From Opisthorchis felineus (lineage: Eukaryota > Platyhelminthes > Trematoda > Opisthorchiida > Opisthorchiidae), in the NCBI GenBank assembly GCA_004794785.1, contig SJOL01006737.1, positions 31,280 through 95,279 of the forward strand: a DNA stretch of 64,000 nt. Direction: 5' to 3'. The notes below the pieces were generated by a model. The model did not search any database and was not told the origin of the DNA. It was given only the letters and a program-made list of their open reading frames with translations. Position numbers and translations under genes: made by a program. Positions 36,739 to 48,881 of this stretch are shown here, one piece after another; the stretch's first letter is position 1; each line of letters begins with the position of its first letter.

Positions 36739-39700
36739 CAGGCATTTGTTCTTATAGGTGGTGTTGCATTTCTTGTCCATTCTAGGATAAGCTTCCCAAG
36801 AAAGGGAGCTAACGTTTGTGCACCTAGGTTGTTAAATAGGTATGCGGGATTCCCAGAAAGATGTTTCTGTTAGACAATTGCAGGAAAAGGTATCAATTAG
36901 TCATTAAGAACAATGTGAACTTTAGCGGTTAAGAAGGAATTTTCCACCAAAATTTACACCGACGATATCGCCCCAGTGGCTAACGAAGCACTTGCAAGCT
37001 CACCGTTAACAAGAGTAAACTTATCAACAAACACATTGTGAACAAACAAAGGGACAACCACGCCGCCCAAATTACCACTACATTTTTGGGGTGTCATTAC
37101 ACGTAAAGTGCACGAATTCACGGATTGATACGCGGGATTGAGGCTTTCGCCCATTTTCCAGGGTCGTCTATCGTGCATCTGTTTGCCTGCGGGGCACAAG
37201 ACTTAAACGAGTAATATTGCCTTAATGTTGCCAGCGAGAGACACCTAAAAGTGCTTTTAACTGGTTACTAGATACGGCGTGAACAACCGTGGATTACTGC
37301 ACGCACCAACTGCTGTGTGCTCTGGGCTTGAAAATCTCTCTTTCCATGTCCCAGTAATGTGTCGAGTCAACGTTAAAAGACATGTTGGCCTAACGCTATT
37401 CATCCAGGCACACGTAAAAAATAGGTCTCATTGGAGGCGACAATACTCCAAGAGGGGGAGGTTATATAGAGTATCTGGAAGGTCATGCGAGTACCACGAT
37501 AAGTAGTAGGGTGTCAAATGTGTTTTGAGCCGATTTTTAATGGCGCAGTGAAAGGGACACTTTTGGAAAGTGCCACATACCTAAATCACTTTCGGTATCT
37601 CTCCTCGTAATGTCTTCTCTTCCATTCCCATCATGCTCCAGTATCACCATGGTCATAGTATGAGCAGATTGCAAACCGAGCAGGATAGTATGTAGCCAGT
37701 CTGGCTGTCAGACAAAATCTAAAATAGTTGCAGCAAAAGCACTCCTACTCAAAAATAGTATTTACTGATAACATTACAACTTATATTCCCCGAAAATCAT
37801 AGTAATATAATTGGGAACGATCCACCACCAAGTTAAAAAAACTTGTTATCCACCATATTGTACAGACCTGCGCCGTTAATTCACTCCTTTTCTATCAAAT
37901 GTTTCCCATCCTTCAACCACATCATTCAATCTCACCCTATGAGCCGTTTAGTTAGAACTAATGCTATCGTTTGCAACGCATCAGTTTTCGTAGCCACATC
38001 AGCGTGTCATCCGGTGCTGGCATTTTTAGGATGCTAGAGGTCGATCTTCAAGTCTGGACCAAAGTCTAGGAGGACAGTGTGCTTCCCTTCCTCACATAAT
38101 AAAATTGCTTATCACTGATGTTCGCTGTGTATCATAAACAATACCTTGGAATGCAAAAACAATGGTTGGCCTAACTGACCCATCATTAACTAATTGCTTC
38201 CAGCCACGAATCCCTGGCTATCCAGAAAACGCAGCCGCAGGCTATACAAGAGTCACCGGGCCAAGGAAGCCTTGATCCACTGAACAACTGTTGATGGCCA
38301 CCTCTAAGCGTTTTCTATTTGAATGCCCGTGAATGAGTCTCACCAGCAGAAAAATGATCGCTGCTTGTTTGTCCTGTCTGCTAAAGCCATAACCGATTTC
38401 AGGCCTGAATCTAATGAAGACAAATTTTATGACGTGATGAGTGCTCCGTTCCCATGAGGTATGAGCTTAAATTTGTTGTTGCCTGCCGGAAATCCAAACA
38501 CGAAAGACAACACTGGGAAACCGACATGCGGTGGACTCGGACAGTAGCGAATGATTGCTTTAAATTTGAACTGACAGCAAGCTCTTTTATGCAGTACTGA
38601 TTTCCGAAATACCCGATGTGGTGTTCTCCAACAGCGCGCCAGCAACGAATAAAAATCGATTGCATTTGCAGCAGTTATGGATAGGGTGGGTCAATTGCCT
38701 ATCGCCGCTCGGTTCGGAACACACATGTGGATTACAATCACGTACTTGGTCGGACGTGCCGCTCCATTTTCCTATGCCCATCTGACAAAATTGCAGGGTA
38801 ACTGAGTGAGTGGCTGATCTGGATGTCAGACTAACTCATCAGGATTTTCAACCATAAAGTTTTTTCAGTTGTTTCGCCATCAGGTGAGAATGTACGCCTA
38901 AACGAGATCAAGAAGTCGTTGTACAATGCCGTGGGTTTTGGCCGTAGCAAAGCATTACCGGGTCTGTTAAAAGACTTACAATCAGGCAAAACGCTGGCAC
39001 TGCTTGAATCCCGGAGAAATGTCTCCACTGCTCCCGAACATGATACAGGCCGACGAATTATTAGACGTCGAGTGAACCAGCACTGCTCAAGAAGGGAAAA
39101 AAGTCCTTAGACAACACGTATCAGATCCATGTTTTACCATTCGTGGAGTCGAACTAGCTGAGATAACCAAGAACAATCTGCGATAATATTCATTTTCAAA
39201 ATCGAGGCTCATTGTGAGAGGGATCAGGTTAACGATAATCATAACGATAATCGTGGCGTCATTTCTGTATTGCAAATTGATCTGCCGCACACTTAACTGT
39301 CTTACTGACATCTAACGCCCTGCCACTATTACAGGCCTTCTTGCTTGATTGAAAATATTTCCTGAACAAGGGACCACACTCGTAGATGTAAGCTCAGCAC
39401 AAATTTAGCATGTTCAACTAAACAGACGATTTGAGCATTTCAAGCAAATGCGCCCTGCGTGACCACGTACATCACACAGCTCACTGTTTAGCAGTTCACT
39501 AATTCGTTTCTCCTACTGACGCTCTACAACACTTGAATTAGCACCACGGTGTTAACACACGGCTGTCAAGTTACTTTTATTTGGGGACGAAAATGCCAAA
39601 GCACACGGATTTTGGGGCACACTGTGCTGAGAGCATGTGCTTCGGTCCGAGTCATATCATCTTCTTTGTGGACCGAATAGTGTACAGTCTTACGCGCTTT

Positions 39701-39813
39701 CTGGAAGGACCAAGAACTAGGCGGAAGAATAAGCTAATCATAGGCGCACTCACTTTTGGGACAAATATGCGAATTCTCACCGCACAGCCGGTCAGGCTGA
39801 ACATCACAACAGT
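36739..39813 (+). repeat. Duplicated segment, copy 2 left part
   Basis: 36739-38353 matches 34795-36437, and 38340-39813 matches 40080-41543, each with a few percent divergence plus small indels. Its last 117 bases (39697-39813) are identical by eye to 43220-43336. No gene recognised. Confidence 0.85.
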
Positions 39814-39814
39814 N
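39814..39814. other. Single-N assembly join
   Basis: This marks an abrupt change from copy 2 sequence back to copy 1 sequence, in the middle of an otherwise continuous match. Confidence 0.85.
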
Positions 39815-41745
39815 AGGACAGTGTGCTTCCCTTCCTCACATAATCTAATTGCTTAGCACTGATGTTTGTTGTGTATCATAAACAATAATTCGAGATGCAA
39901 GAACAATGGTTGGCCTAACTGACCCATCATTAACCAATTGCTTCCAACCACGAATCCCTGGCTATCCAGAAAATGCAGCCGCAGGCTACACAAGAGTCAC
40001 CGGGCCAAAGAAGCCTTGATCCACTGAATAACTGTTGATGGGCACCTCTGAGCGTTTTGTATTTGAATGCCCGTGAATGAGTCTCACCAGCAGAAAAATG
40101 ATCGCTGCTTGTTTGTCCTGTCTGCTGAAGCCATAACCGATTTCAGGCCTGAATCTAATGAAGACAAATTTTATGACTTGATGAGTGCTCTGTTCCCATG
40201 TGGTATGAGCTTCAATTTTCTGGTGCCTGCCGGAAATCCAAACACAAATGACAACACTGGGTGACCGACATGCAGTGGACTCGGACAGTAACGAATGATT
40301 GCTTTAAAGTTGAGCTGACAGCAAGCTCTTTTATACAGTACTGATTTTCGAAATAACCGATTTGTTGTTCTCCAATAGCGTGCCAGCAACGAATAAAAAT
40401 TGATTGCATTTCCAGCATTTATGGATAGGGCGGGTCAATTGCACATCGCCGCTCGGTTTGGAACACACATGTGGATTACAATCACGTACTTGGTCGGACG
40501 TGCCGCTCCATTTTGCAGGCCACCTGATGCGTGAAATAATGGCAGGGTAACTGAGTGACTGGCGAATCTGGATGTCAGACTAACTCATCAGGATTTTCCT
40601 CCCTAACCTTTTTTCAACTGTAGCGACATCAGGTAAGAATGTATGCCTAAACGAGATTAGGAAGTCGTTGAACAGTTACATGGGTTTCAGCCATAGCATA
40701 GCGTTAGCGGGTCTGGTAAAGACTGACAATCAGGCAAAATCATGGCACTGCTTGAATACCGGAGAAATGTCTCCGCTTCTTCCATACATGATACGGCCGA
40801 TGAATTATTAGACGTCAAGTGAACCAGCACTGTTCAAGAATGGGAAGGAGTCCTTAGTCAAAACGTATCAGATCCATTTTTATTATTCGTGGAGGCGAAC
40901 TAGCCGGGATAACCAAGAACAACCTGCGATAATACACATTTCCAAAATAGAGGCTCATAGTGAGAGGGATCAGTTTAACGCTAGTCGTAACGATATTCTG
41001 GGCGTCATTTCTCTACGGCAAGTTGATCCGCCGCACACTTAACAGTCTTACTGACATCCAATGCACTGCCTTACTGCTTGGTTGAAAATATTTCCTGAAC
41101 ATGAGATCACACTCGTGGACGTCATCTTGGCACAAATTTGGCATATTTAACTGAACAGACTATTTGAGAATTTCAAGCCAATACGCCCTGCGTGAACACG
41201 TACAACACAGCTCACTGTTTAGCGGTTCCCTAATTTGTTTCTCCTACTGGCGCCTTACAGCACTTGAATTAACAGCACGGTGTTAACACACGGCTGTCAA
41301 GTTACTTTCTTCTGGGGACGAAAATGTCGAAGCACACGGGTTTTGGGGCACAGTGCGCTGAGAGCATGTGCTTCGGTCCAAGTCATATCATCTTCTTTGT
41401 GTACCGAATAGTGTACAGTCTTACGCGCTTTCTGGAATAACCAAAATCTAGGCGGAAGAATAAGCTGATCATAGGCGCACCCACTTTTGGGACAAACATG
41501 CGAATTTTCACCGCATAGCCGGTCAGGCTGAACATCACAACAGTAGACGTGACACGATAAGCGATTCACCGAGCACTGGTGTTCACTGCTACAGGTCGGC
41601 AGGTCACAAAGCCCGCAAAGTCTAAATTATGTGTCCGTAGATTGCCACCAGGTGTCCAGTCTCAGAGCAGTAGGATTATCCCCTGAACAATCCACTGCTT
41701 TCTGTCGTCTGTGGCCCTCCTGGATTTGTAAGGACATGAAACTCA
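39815..41745 (+). repeat. Duplicated segment, copy 1 right part
   Basis: The first 280 bases repeat the end of the 34795-36437 block exactly, and the rest parallels 38354-39813 and then 43337-43580 with divergence. It is therefore the natural continuation of the contig that ends at 36437. A 90-codon minus-strand frame at 41297-41569 has no recognisable motif. Confidence 0.82.
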
Positions 41746-41749
41746 CGGG

Positions 41750-42470
41750 TAAAAATGTTTCACTTAGTAATGGGGAAGCTTTACATGCTGGTAGCTCTTA
41801 AGCAAACTGGAAACTTTAGAAAAGAAAAAATACGGAAATCACCACCAAACGTGGTATGCTTGGTAAAAAAATTAGCAATTTTGGGTAGGTTGGGTATCAG
41901 GTGGAAGTATCAGGTGGATCCTCTAGCGCACTTGGCTGTATACAAATTCAAACACTCCACGTCAGATTATTTTAATGAAGACATGTACCAGAAATGGAAA
42001 TCCCTTATTTTCCCACGGGGAAGTGCTGTTGAACAATGCGTGTCACGTGAAACTATATTATCTTGATCACATTTATGTTAAAATACTGCTTCCTGTATCT
42101 TATTGCGATTTTTATCATCCATGCACGTCTTGCTCTTCTGTATTTTTTTAAAAAACATGTTACTAAATAATTACTACATACTCATTAACGTTAGCACCCA
42201 TTATGAAACCCCTTTACAAAAACCACGTTTTGTAAAAGAAATTCGAACAGTCGAAAATAACCAGTAGGAATACAATCGCAATAACTTGATATTCTCTGAG
42301 CATCCCGGCTGGTGCTAACTTGAGCCCAAGCGAAAGTGCAATAGTGTGTGTTAAAGGAACATGATTATATAGAGCAATTATCTTTAACGACAAGCGGGTT
42401 AATATCTACAGCGTTCACATGTACATATATAGGTCTTGTACAATGATACCATATGCTCGCAGTCCTCGTT
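41750..42470. other. Anonymous sequence with one 103-codon plus-strand frame
   Basis: A plus-strand frame at 41755-42066 is basic and begins soon after the duplicated block, but no family is recognised and there is no counterpart in copy 2. Confidence 0.3.
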
Positions 42471-42479
42471 GCTAATAGG

Positions 42480-42782
42480 TTATCTTTCGTCACTATGACC
42501 AGAACTGAATTTGAAAACATCAATGGCTTCCCTTAATTGTTTGCTGTTTTGTTGCCGGTTTGCGGATAAGACAACAAGTTGGACCATATCGGAGAGTGCA
42601 TATTGGTTAAAACCAGCATCTAAGGCAGTCAGGTATAAGGGTGAGCTGCTGTGCGTGACATGAGGGACAAATATGTCCACACGCAGAAGTGCACATTGCA
42701 CATCTCCATAGCCACCCAACTGCACAATCAAAGGCTTAACGCCGCGTGGGATTCTGTATAGGGTTGGCGGTTCACATGCAAC
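42480..42782 (-). CDS. Unassigned 101-codon open frame, weakly cadherin-like, possible exon
   Basis: The minus strand is open from about 42782 to a stop at 42480, with an internal Met at 42731. The segment LYLTALDAGFNQYALSDMVQ then LVVLSAN loosely follows the end of an extracellular cadherin repeat (L.v.A.DgG....sd.v.l.V.v...N), but the calcium-binding DxNDN motif is absent and the rest is not diagnostic. Amino-acid composition is natural and there are no internal stops. It lies in the part of copy 1 that has no equivalent in copy 2. I would not assign a function. Confidence 0.25.
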   Translation of the reverse strand, partial: VACEPPTLYRIPRGVKPLIVQLGGYGDVQCALLRVDIFVPHVTHSSSPLYLTALDAGFNQYALSDMVQLVVLSANRQQNSKQLREAIDVFKFSSGHSDER

Positions 42783-42954
42783 AGTTTAGTGACTGCGAGC
42801 ATTTACGCAATGTAATTCGCGCCTTAAATATAATTTCCGGCTAAAAATTTGCATCTTTCTCAATCAGTGTATCGCGTAACATAATCTTTATTTATGTCGA
42901 CAACATGATAGTGTTAGGTGTATCAAAAATAGCCAGACAAACAAGATATGGACA

Positions 42955-43218
42955 CATAGCATACGATATGTATGGCTGAGGTAATCATGAGTCCTTTCCA
43001 TGACTGACTTACGGAGCAAATCACACATCCTGAAACCTTTGTCTTAGTAACTAAGGCTGTCAAATTTGGTAATATATCGGTGGCATCGGGGACAGGATTT
43101 GTAGAATTTCGTGCTACTGAGCATTTCACAAGTAGCTGATGAAATCGGATACCTGCTCACGATGTTCTATCCCGGATATTATTTTAAACGCAATTTGCAA
43201 ATTTAAACAAACGGCATC
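42955..43218 (-). repeat. Anonymous repeat R, copy 1 (contains a conserved short frame)
   Basis: Matches 45848-46108 at roughly 90%. Both copies contain a minus-strand frame with VPDATDILPNLTALV, then VSQSWKGLMI. This copy ends at the single N at 43219. Confidence 0.75.
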
Positions 43219-43219
43219 N
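43219..43219. other. Single-N assembly join
   Basis: A one-base join. Sequence to the right restarts exactly within the copy 2 sequence that ended at 39813. Confidence 0.85.
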
Positions 43220-43580
43220 GCTTTCTGGAAGGACCAAGAACTAGGCGGAAGAATAAGCTAATCATAGGCGCACTCACTTTTGGGACAAATATGCGAATTC
43301 TCACCGCACAGCCGGTCAGGCTGAACATCACAACAGTAGACGTGACACGATAAGCGATTCATCGAGCACTGGCGTCCTGTGCTACAGGTCGGCAGGTTAC
43401 AAAGCCTACAAAGTCTAACTTATGTGTCCGAAGATTGCCACCTGAATTGCTGCACACTATTCGTGACCACCGTCGACATGTTTACCGTCGCAGGTGTCCT
43501 GTCTCAGAGCAGCAGGATTATCCCCTGAACAATATAATGCTTCATGTCGTCTGTGGCCTTGCTGGATTTCATCGGCTAAA
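43220..43580 (+). repeat. Duplicated segment, copy 2 right part
   Basis: 43220-43336 is identical by eye to 39697-39813. 43337-43580 is a diverged version of 41544-41740, with an insertion of about 50 bases near 43440-43490. Confidence 0.82.
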
Positions 43581-43589
43581 ATTTTGTTT

Positions 43590-45260
43590 CACTACCCAGT
43601 TAAGTAGTTTACTCAGGCCGCCGAAAGTTGATGTTGTTCATTTATGAAAGAGCCTCAGGTGTATACCTTGATGTGGTAGGTTGTAATGGGAAAACAATCG
43701 TTGATGGATGGGCAGAAACCTAAAATTACGCTTGCAAATCTTTTCCTGTATTGTTTGGAAGGGGATGATCCCTTGATACCGTGGAAAAATTTATACATGG
43801 AAACCACATCGCCCAGTGGAAAGGATGCGTGTTTTTTTACGAGAATAGTTGTCAACCGTCTAGAAGCACCTGGGTGTTTGCACTAAGAAATCGAAACAAT
43901 GAACGTCAGATTATCGATCCTTGTTACTTATTACACAGCGGTAGTGCAGATTTAGAGTTCCCAGGATTTCCTCGAGTCACAGTTGTTCGATGCATGCATT
44001 CCGCAGCACCTTCCCTTCGTCATATTCAAGGGTATTTGCGCGGTATACGTGCTTCCCCAGGCGACCACTCGCGTTCAACATACGGTTGTTAGTCACATTT
44101 CCAAGGTGGATTATCCGTGATTGTGCACGCAGAGACCAATTTCTGGAGATATATAAACAGTGAGCCGGTATTCACGCCATCTATGATCAGGGACTTGTAA
44201 AGCATGTATTCATAGGTCACACAGTTTTTGAAAAACACGAATCGGTTCGCTGCTGGATCCGCGGAGCATCGGAGAGGCACCTTGCTTACATGTGGCTGTA
44301 GTGACCTTCCAAGATTTGCAACTCGAGTACCCGTCCGGATTCGCGGAGCTAAGCACGCTCGGAAGGTATTTTATCTGCCACAATAAAACCCGAATATTTT
44401 TGCCAAGGCCAGTTGGGTTAAAATACATTATTTTTTTCCAGATTTCTCTGTAAGATGACTATGTGTGACCGCGGGATTTCACAGCAGTATGCGTTTTTAC
44501 TCACTTGGAAGGCGGTCGGGGTTTTGGTGTTTCTTCTCATCATCTCTGCAAGTTTCCTTTGCAGAAATCTCTTTCCTACCCCGAGCTGCGCAAACCAAAC
44601 TCCCCTTTCTCATATGCGGAATTTATCTCTGAATACGCTGCCTATCGCTGTGAAAACAAATGTCTTTGAAGGGCATGCAGGTGCGGCATCGATTCTCTAG
44701 CTCACGTCCACAGATAGACAATTTACATGATGAATAGATGTCCGCGATTTCCTTCAAGTTTAGTTCTGGTGAAGATTCATGACTTGAAATTTTCAAAATC
44801 GAAATATATGCTTGTTTTGTTATAACTGGATGACGATATTGCCTGCTTCACTTCCAGTTAAGTTTTGAGATCTACTATGAATTGAACCCATAATAAATGT
44901 ATTCACAAGTAATCAACGTTGAGTATATTGTACTATACTTTCTAATAAATGTGCTATCATGACTCAGTGTCTTTAGCAAAACAAGCGCGGAATCATCCAA
45001 GGGGGCTGATATTACTAATCTCACATTATCTCCCAAAGATGAGGAACTAAAACGGTTTGATCCCGTTGGATCTCAGGAACGTTTTTTGTTCTTTTGTTTA
45101 CGCAAGGATTCTTTCAATTATCCAAGTACGGAGCTAAGTAATATCGCAAACACACATTATTCGGCAAAACGCTTTGACTATTGATCGAAAAATATCTTTA
45201 GTTGACGACCTATAATGAAGCGTGCATCAGAGGAATATGATCGGTTATTGTTTCAGCTAG
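43590..45260. other. Anonymous sequence, short frames only
   Basis: Plus-strand frames at 43686-43886 and 43781-44092 overlap in different phases and have no motif. No gene assigned. Confidence 0.35.
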
Positions 45261-45269
45261 TTTGACTCG

Positions 45270-45400
45270 TCAAAGAGCGCAGCAAAGGCAAATGTACAAA
45301 ATGGGTTTGGATATTGGATTGCCTTTTTCCACCATACCTCCTAGTGGCCGGTTTGGATACGTTATCGTCAAGGGGTTATGGCAACAAACTTCTGTAGCTA
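45270..45400 (+). repeat. Paralogous block matching 60290-60415
   Basis: A direct, diverged match with shared runs such as GGCAAATGTACAAAATG and GTTTGGATACGTTA. It appears to be the outer edge of the 49.6-54.3 / 60.5-64.0 kb duplication, separated from it here by about 4 kb of inserted sequence. Confidence 0.65.
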
Positions 45401-45847
45401 TTTCAAAGTTAAACATTGTTGATGTCCCATGTATCAAATTTAAAACTCTTTTCCAACTTAAATCATGGTGTCGGATGAATCTGATAGGAAGGTGAATCAA
45501 ACTCAACTGTTTTGGTATCATATCTGGCTACTTCGCAGAACGCGTGGAATCCTCAGCTAACCTGACAATATACAACCTCAAGCATTGCGTCAGGTTATTT
45601 CAATAAATGTTTTGTGCCGAAATTGTTGGTATGTTTCATTCCGATTGCAAAATTTTTGATTTATGTTAGGTGAAACTTTATTCGACCGATCCCATTTTCG
45701 TTAAAGGAGTGTTTCATGCACCGTATCTCATTTTTTTACTGATGCTATAATTCCATATCAACTTTATATTTTTCTCAAATGATGTAAAAACTTAAGTTGC
45801 AACTCACTTTGTAAGGAGTGGTACTGGCGGTCAAATTGTAATTAAAA

Positions 45848-46108
45848 TAGCATAGGATACGTATGGCTGAGGCTATCATGAGTCCTTTCCACGACTGACT
45901 TACGAAGCAAATCACACATCCTAAAGCCTTTGTCTTTGCAACTAAGGCTGTCAAATTTGGTAATATATCGGTGGCATCGGGGACAGAAATTGTAGAATGT
46001 TGTGTTACTGAGCATTTCACAAGTAGCTGATGAAATAGGCTACCTGCTCAAGATGTTCTATCGCGGATATTATTTTAAACACAATTTGCAAATTTAAACA
46101 AGCAGCAT
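45848..46108 (-). repeat. Anonymous repeat R, copy 2
   Basis: Counterpart of 42955-43218 in the same orientation. The minus-strand frame 45775-46020 shares VPDATDILPNLTALV and SQSWKGLMI with it. Confidence 0.75.
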
Positions 46109-46114
46109 CTATTC

Positions 46115-46765
46115 AAACGTAGTGCAACAATAAACTAATTCACATTTGCCAGAATTCAACCACTTTCATGAGGTGCCTCTTAGTACGGTTGGCTTTGGAA
46201 AAAGGCCAACCAAACATGCGCAAAATAAAGAATGAGCAAGGACACTCGGTAGGAAACCTCTGTACCAAAAATCTATCAGGCAGCAGGTTTTCAAGCTGTA
46301 CAGATGGGCCCATCACGACGTGTGCGCATAAGTAACCCTGTAAACATATTGTTGCTAAATGGTTGGGAGACTGCCTTTGCAGTGTGATTTGCAAAGTTTA
46401 CCTAGAGTTAGGGATCAGCACATATTCAAATGTTACAATAACTCAACGAAATTAAAAACAGTAGCTTTAATTTGGGGTAGCGCTTACAAAATGGTTTGTT
46501 TTGTAAATTAAGTTGCTTAGAAACCATGGCACAAACTATTAATTTGCCATTAAATATTCTGCCTTCGCGCAAATTTTACCGAGAAATTTTGGAGAAAGTT
46601 GCACCACAACAAATCGGTGAAGGGATTTAAAAAGTGGCTTAGTTTCATGCATTTCTAGCATTAATTTTACGTAGTGCGGACGTTCTGTTCATTTTTGAGC
46701 GGGATATCTACTTGTTTTATAAGGTAGACTGCCCAGAATTGAAGCAGCCAGTTTACTCCCCAAGG
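46115..46765. other. Anonymous sequence
   Basis: An 84-codon minus-strand frame (46140-46394) has no recognisable motif. Nothing else was seen. Confidence 0.35.
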
Positions 46766-46769
46766 CAAA

Positions 46770-47402
46770 ATCAATGTATTTTAAGAAGTAACATTGTGTG
46801 CGAGATAAATCTGAAAGCGGTCTTCAGGAACGCATTAGCTCCTCAATATAACTGTAGAGCAATTTCCATATTCGTATTTGGCATTCTGTTATATGTTTTG
46901 ACGTCTCCGAATCACATGTTATCGCATGGTCTTCAGCAGTATTCCAAACACTTACGGAAGTTACTCAGCTGCACAACGAATTTATTTGACGCGTAAAAAC
47001 TGTTCTCACATAAATGTGCGTATGTTTTGCAGATTTTATCCTGTAAAGTGACGCCAAGAAAGCGAGCAGCCTGATAAGTAAAACACATTGCCCAAACTGC
47101 TATAATTCGTGCTGGAAAATACTATATTATCTTTGTTTCACTAAACTAAATATCGAAATGCATATTGGCGGTTATGCACATGAGCATCTTCAACATAACG
47201 TGGCAGCCCACTAGGGTACCAACAGGAAAGCAAAATTTGGAAATCACAAAAGTACGTTTAATTATAGAATTCACTTCCTCGGCATTTGTGATAACATTCT
47301 ACATACACGCCCTCTTCCATGACTACGGCAGTTCCAAGGTACCCTAACAGAATTACATCCACCGGAACCCTTACCTATTACATTTGTACGGACATAACGC
47401 GT
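46770..47402 (+). repeat. Large inverted repeat, left arm
   Basis: About 630 bp whose reverse complement lies at 54348-54935 at about 85-90% identity, with small indels. The arms are 7 kb apart and enclose the Gypsy gag relic and the zinc-finger exon. No coding content was recognised. Confidence 0.8.
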
Positions 47403-47409
47403 ACCGAAA

Positions 47410-47685
47410 TCCCACTTCCCAAAAAATAAAATTTGCATATGTCGAACTGACAGTGCTTTCTTCGACCGCCAGTTTAATAAAAGTTCTGAAGTCTATTTGC
47501 CCCTTTTCCAACAAACACAAAAGTCTCTGGGTCTGCCAAGAAAACCTGTTTAATATGCGTTATGCAGTTCGTTGCACTGGTCTGCCAGTTCAGTCCGAAT
47601 ATTGGGCAAAGAGAATGCATGACGCCAACCAGCTGCACCAGCGTATTTGATGTTCCGCAATACGAGAGCAAAGGGTGAGCATGTG
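47410..47685. other. Sequence downstream of Gypsy protease relic
   Basis: The position where reverse transcriptase would follow the protease holds no recognisable pol sequence. Frames of 65 and 88 codons overlap on opposite strands. Confidence 0.35.
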
Positions 47686-47689
47686 ACGG

Positions 47690-48055
47690 TTACCCTTCCG
47701 CTGAAGTACTCCTCCAGTTAATTTCACGCCTGCAACTGCTATCTTCATCCTGGTTTGTCTGTCTCAGACCCACTTGCAGGTCAAAATGGATTGATAAGTC
47801 CTTTTCCAAGATAATGTGATGTACACCGGCTAGGATGAAAATGTAGATGAATTTGTTACGGAGGCCAACGGTGAAGTTATGTTCTTGTTGTTCATATGTT
47901 TTAATAGATGTTCCGTTGGCTGCACTCAAGGTCAATGGCGATGATAGGTGCTTTTATTACGTCAGCACCAGCGTTGACAAGGGAACGGAAACCTGAGTTC
48001 TTAGCAAAAATAAGTAAACGGTGAGTTTTGAAATTTAGGCGTGGGATACTACTCG
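47690..48055 (-). pseudogene. Gypsy retropepsin (aspartic protease) relic, active site lost
   Basis: In one minus-strand frame the segment HRLLIFAKNSGFRSLVNAGA lines up with the retropepsin lead (SRLLFV......FLVDTGA). The catalytic DTGA is NAGA here (47964-47975), so it cannot be active. After a frameshift, LSAANGTSIKTYEQQ, VGLRNKFIYIFILAGVHHII and FDLQVGLRQT follow the AANGT.I.TYG, LGLRR...W.FiiADV...ILG and HF.L.VDL blocks. The end at 47690 is a TAA. Confidence 0.84.
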
Positions 48056-48058
48056 CAT

Positions 48059-48881
48059 CTACAATCCTGTAGGTTCGTTTCCAAGGCACAGATTAATTAG
48101 AGACGTCGTGGCCCGAGACGAACAGAGTTGTGTGTATTTTCGTGCGGATCGACCTAACTGAGTATGGTGCCAACAGTACCCCTGGTGCGTGTGTTTGGGC
48201 TGAGGGGTTGATTGATGACGTTGAGAACGACGAGAACAAACAGCAGCTATCTGGTAGAGTTCCTGAATACGAGCGTCGATTGAATAAATTGTGCTAGACG
48301 AGTCGAGAAAATTGATGCTTGGAACGCAAGGTTGTATCTTAAATATATTACTGGCAGTACTTGCCGGTTGTGTTAAGGGAACGTTATCCGTATCAGGTGC
48401 AGGACCCAATTGCACATGTGTTGGTAAACGCTTTGGGATCAGCCGTGTAAGCCATGCTTTATCGATTTTTTGGTCACCCAAAATGCTGTAAAGTCGGCAT
48501 CCAATTTGAGGCGGTAGCAACCCTCTAGTATTTCACCACTTATCAGTTTTTTTAAATGCTTATGTTCGGAGAATGTCGTTTGTGTATTTAGCGCACTCTG
48601 ACGCTGTGTAAATGGATGAATGTTACCCGGCGCCATAAGAATACCTCGCAAATCTGCTGCCATTCCAGGAATGGGAACGGATAAAACACGGGTATACATA
48701 GTGTCCTCCTGAGTAATTCCACAAAGGGCAAATTGAGCTTGTGCTAGAGTAAACCAGATGCATGGATCATGTTGACAGAATGGTGGTAGACGAACAGATC
48801 CGGCGTTATTAATTGGTGCTGGTGCAACTGTTATTTTGAATCCTCGTGTGTTGGAGAAGTGGGCGTCACGAAACAGATTGG
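48059..48881 (-). pseudogene. Gypsy-type Gag (DUF7041-like), frameshifted
   Basis: From 48881 the first frame reads VRLPPFCQHDPCIWF, then AQAQFALCGITQEDTMY, SVPIPGMAADLRGILMAPG and HLKKLISGEILEG. This is the RLPPFW..DP..WF...E.QF.L.GI..(D/E)T...V...P......R.I...P pattern of Gag proteins grouped as DUF7041. Near 48490 it shifts into the second frame: LGDQKIDKAWLTRL, KRLPTHVQ and IQELYQIAAVC, then HQGYCWHHTQLGRSARK. The last segment is the remnant of the GxCWYHxxFGxxARKCxxPC zinc-binding end, with one Cys replaced by Tyr. It finishes NEPTGL before a stop. The open second frame (153 codons) is the longest gap-free frame in the window. Confidence 0.86.

Noticed and set aside
36272..36873. Four overlapping open frames of 112-157 codons spanning 36272-36873
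   Set aside because: They run through the 301-N gap; almost all residues are undetermined, so they are artefacts.
35400..37506. Matching 63- and 75-codon plus-strand frames in the two duplicated blocks
   Set aside because: Conservation is no higher than in the surrounding noncoding duplicated sequence, so it reflects duplication rather than coding.
44320..44370. 5S rRNA-like stretch (GGAGCTAAGCACGCTCGG)
   Set aside because: Only about 18 bases resemble the 5S internal region, with mismatches. The rest of the gene is absent, so neither a 5S gene nor a 5S-derived SINE can be supported.
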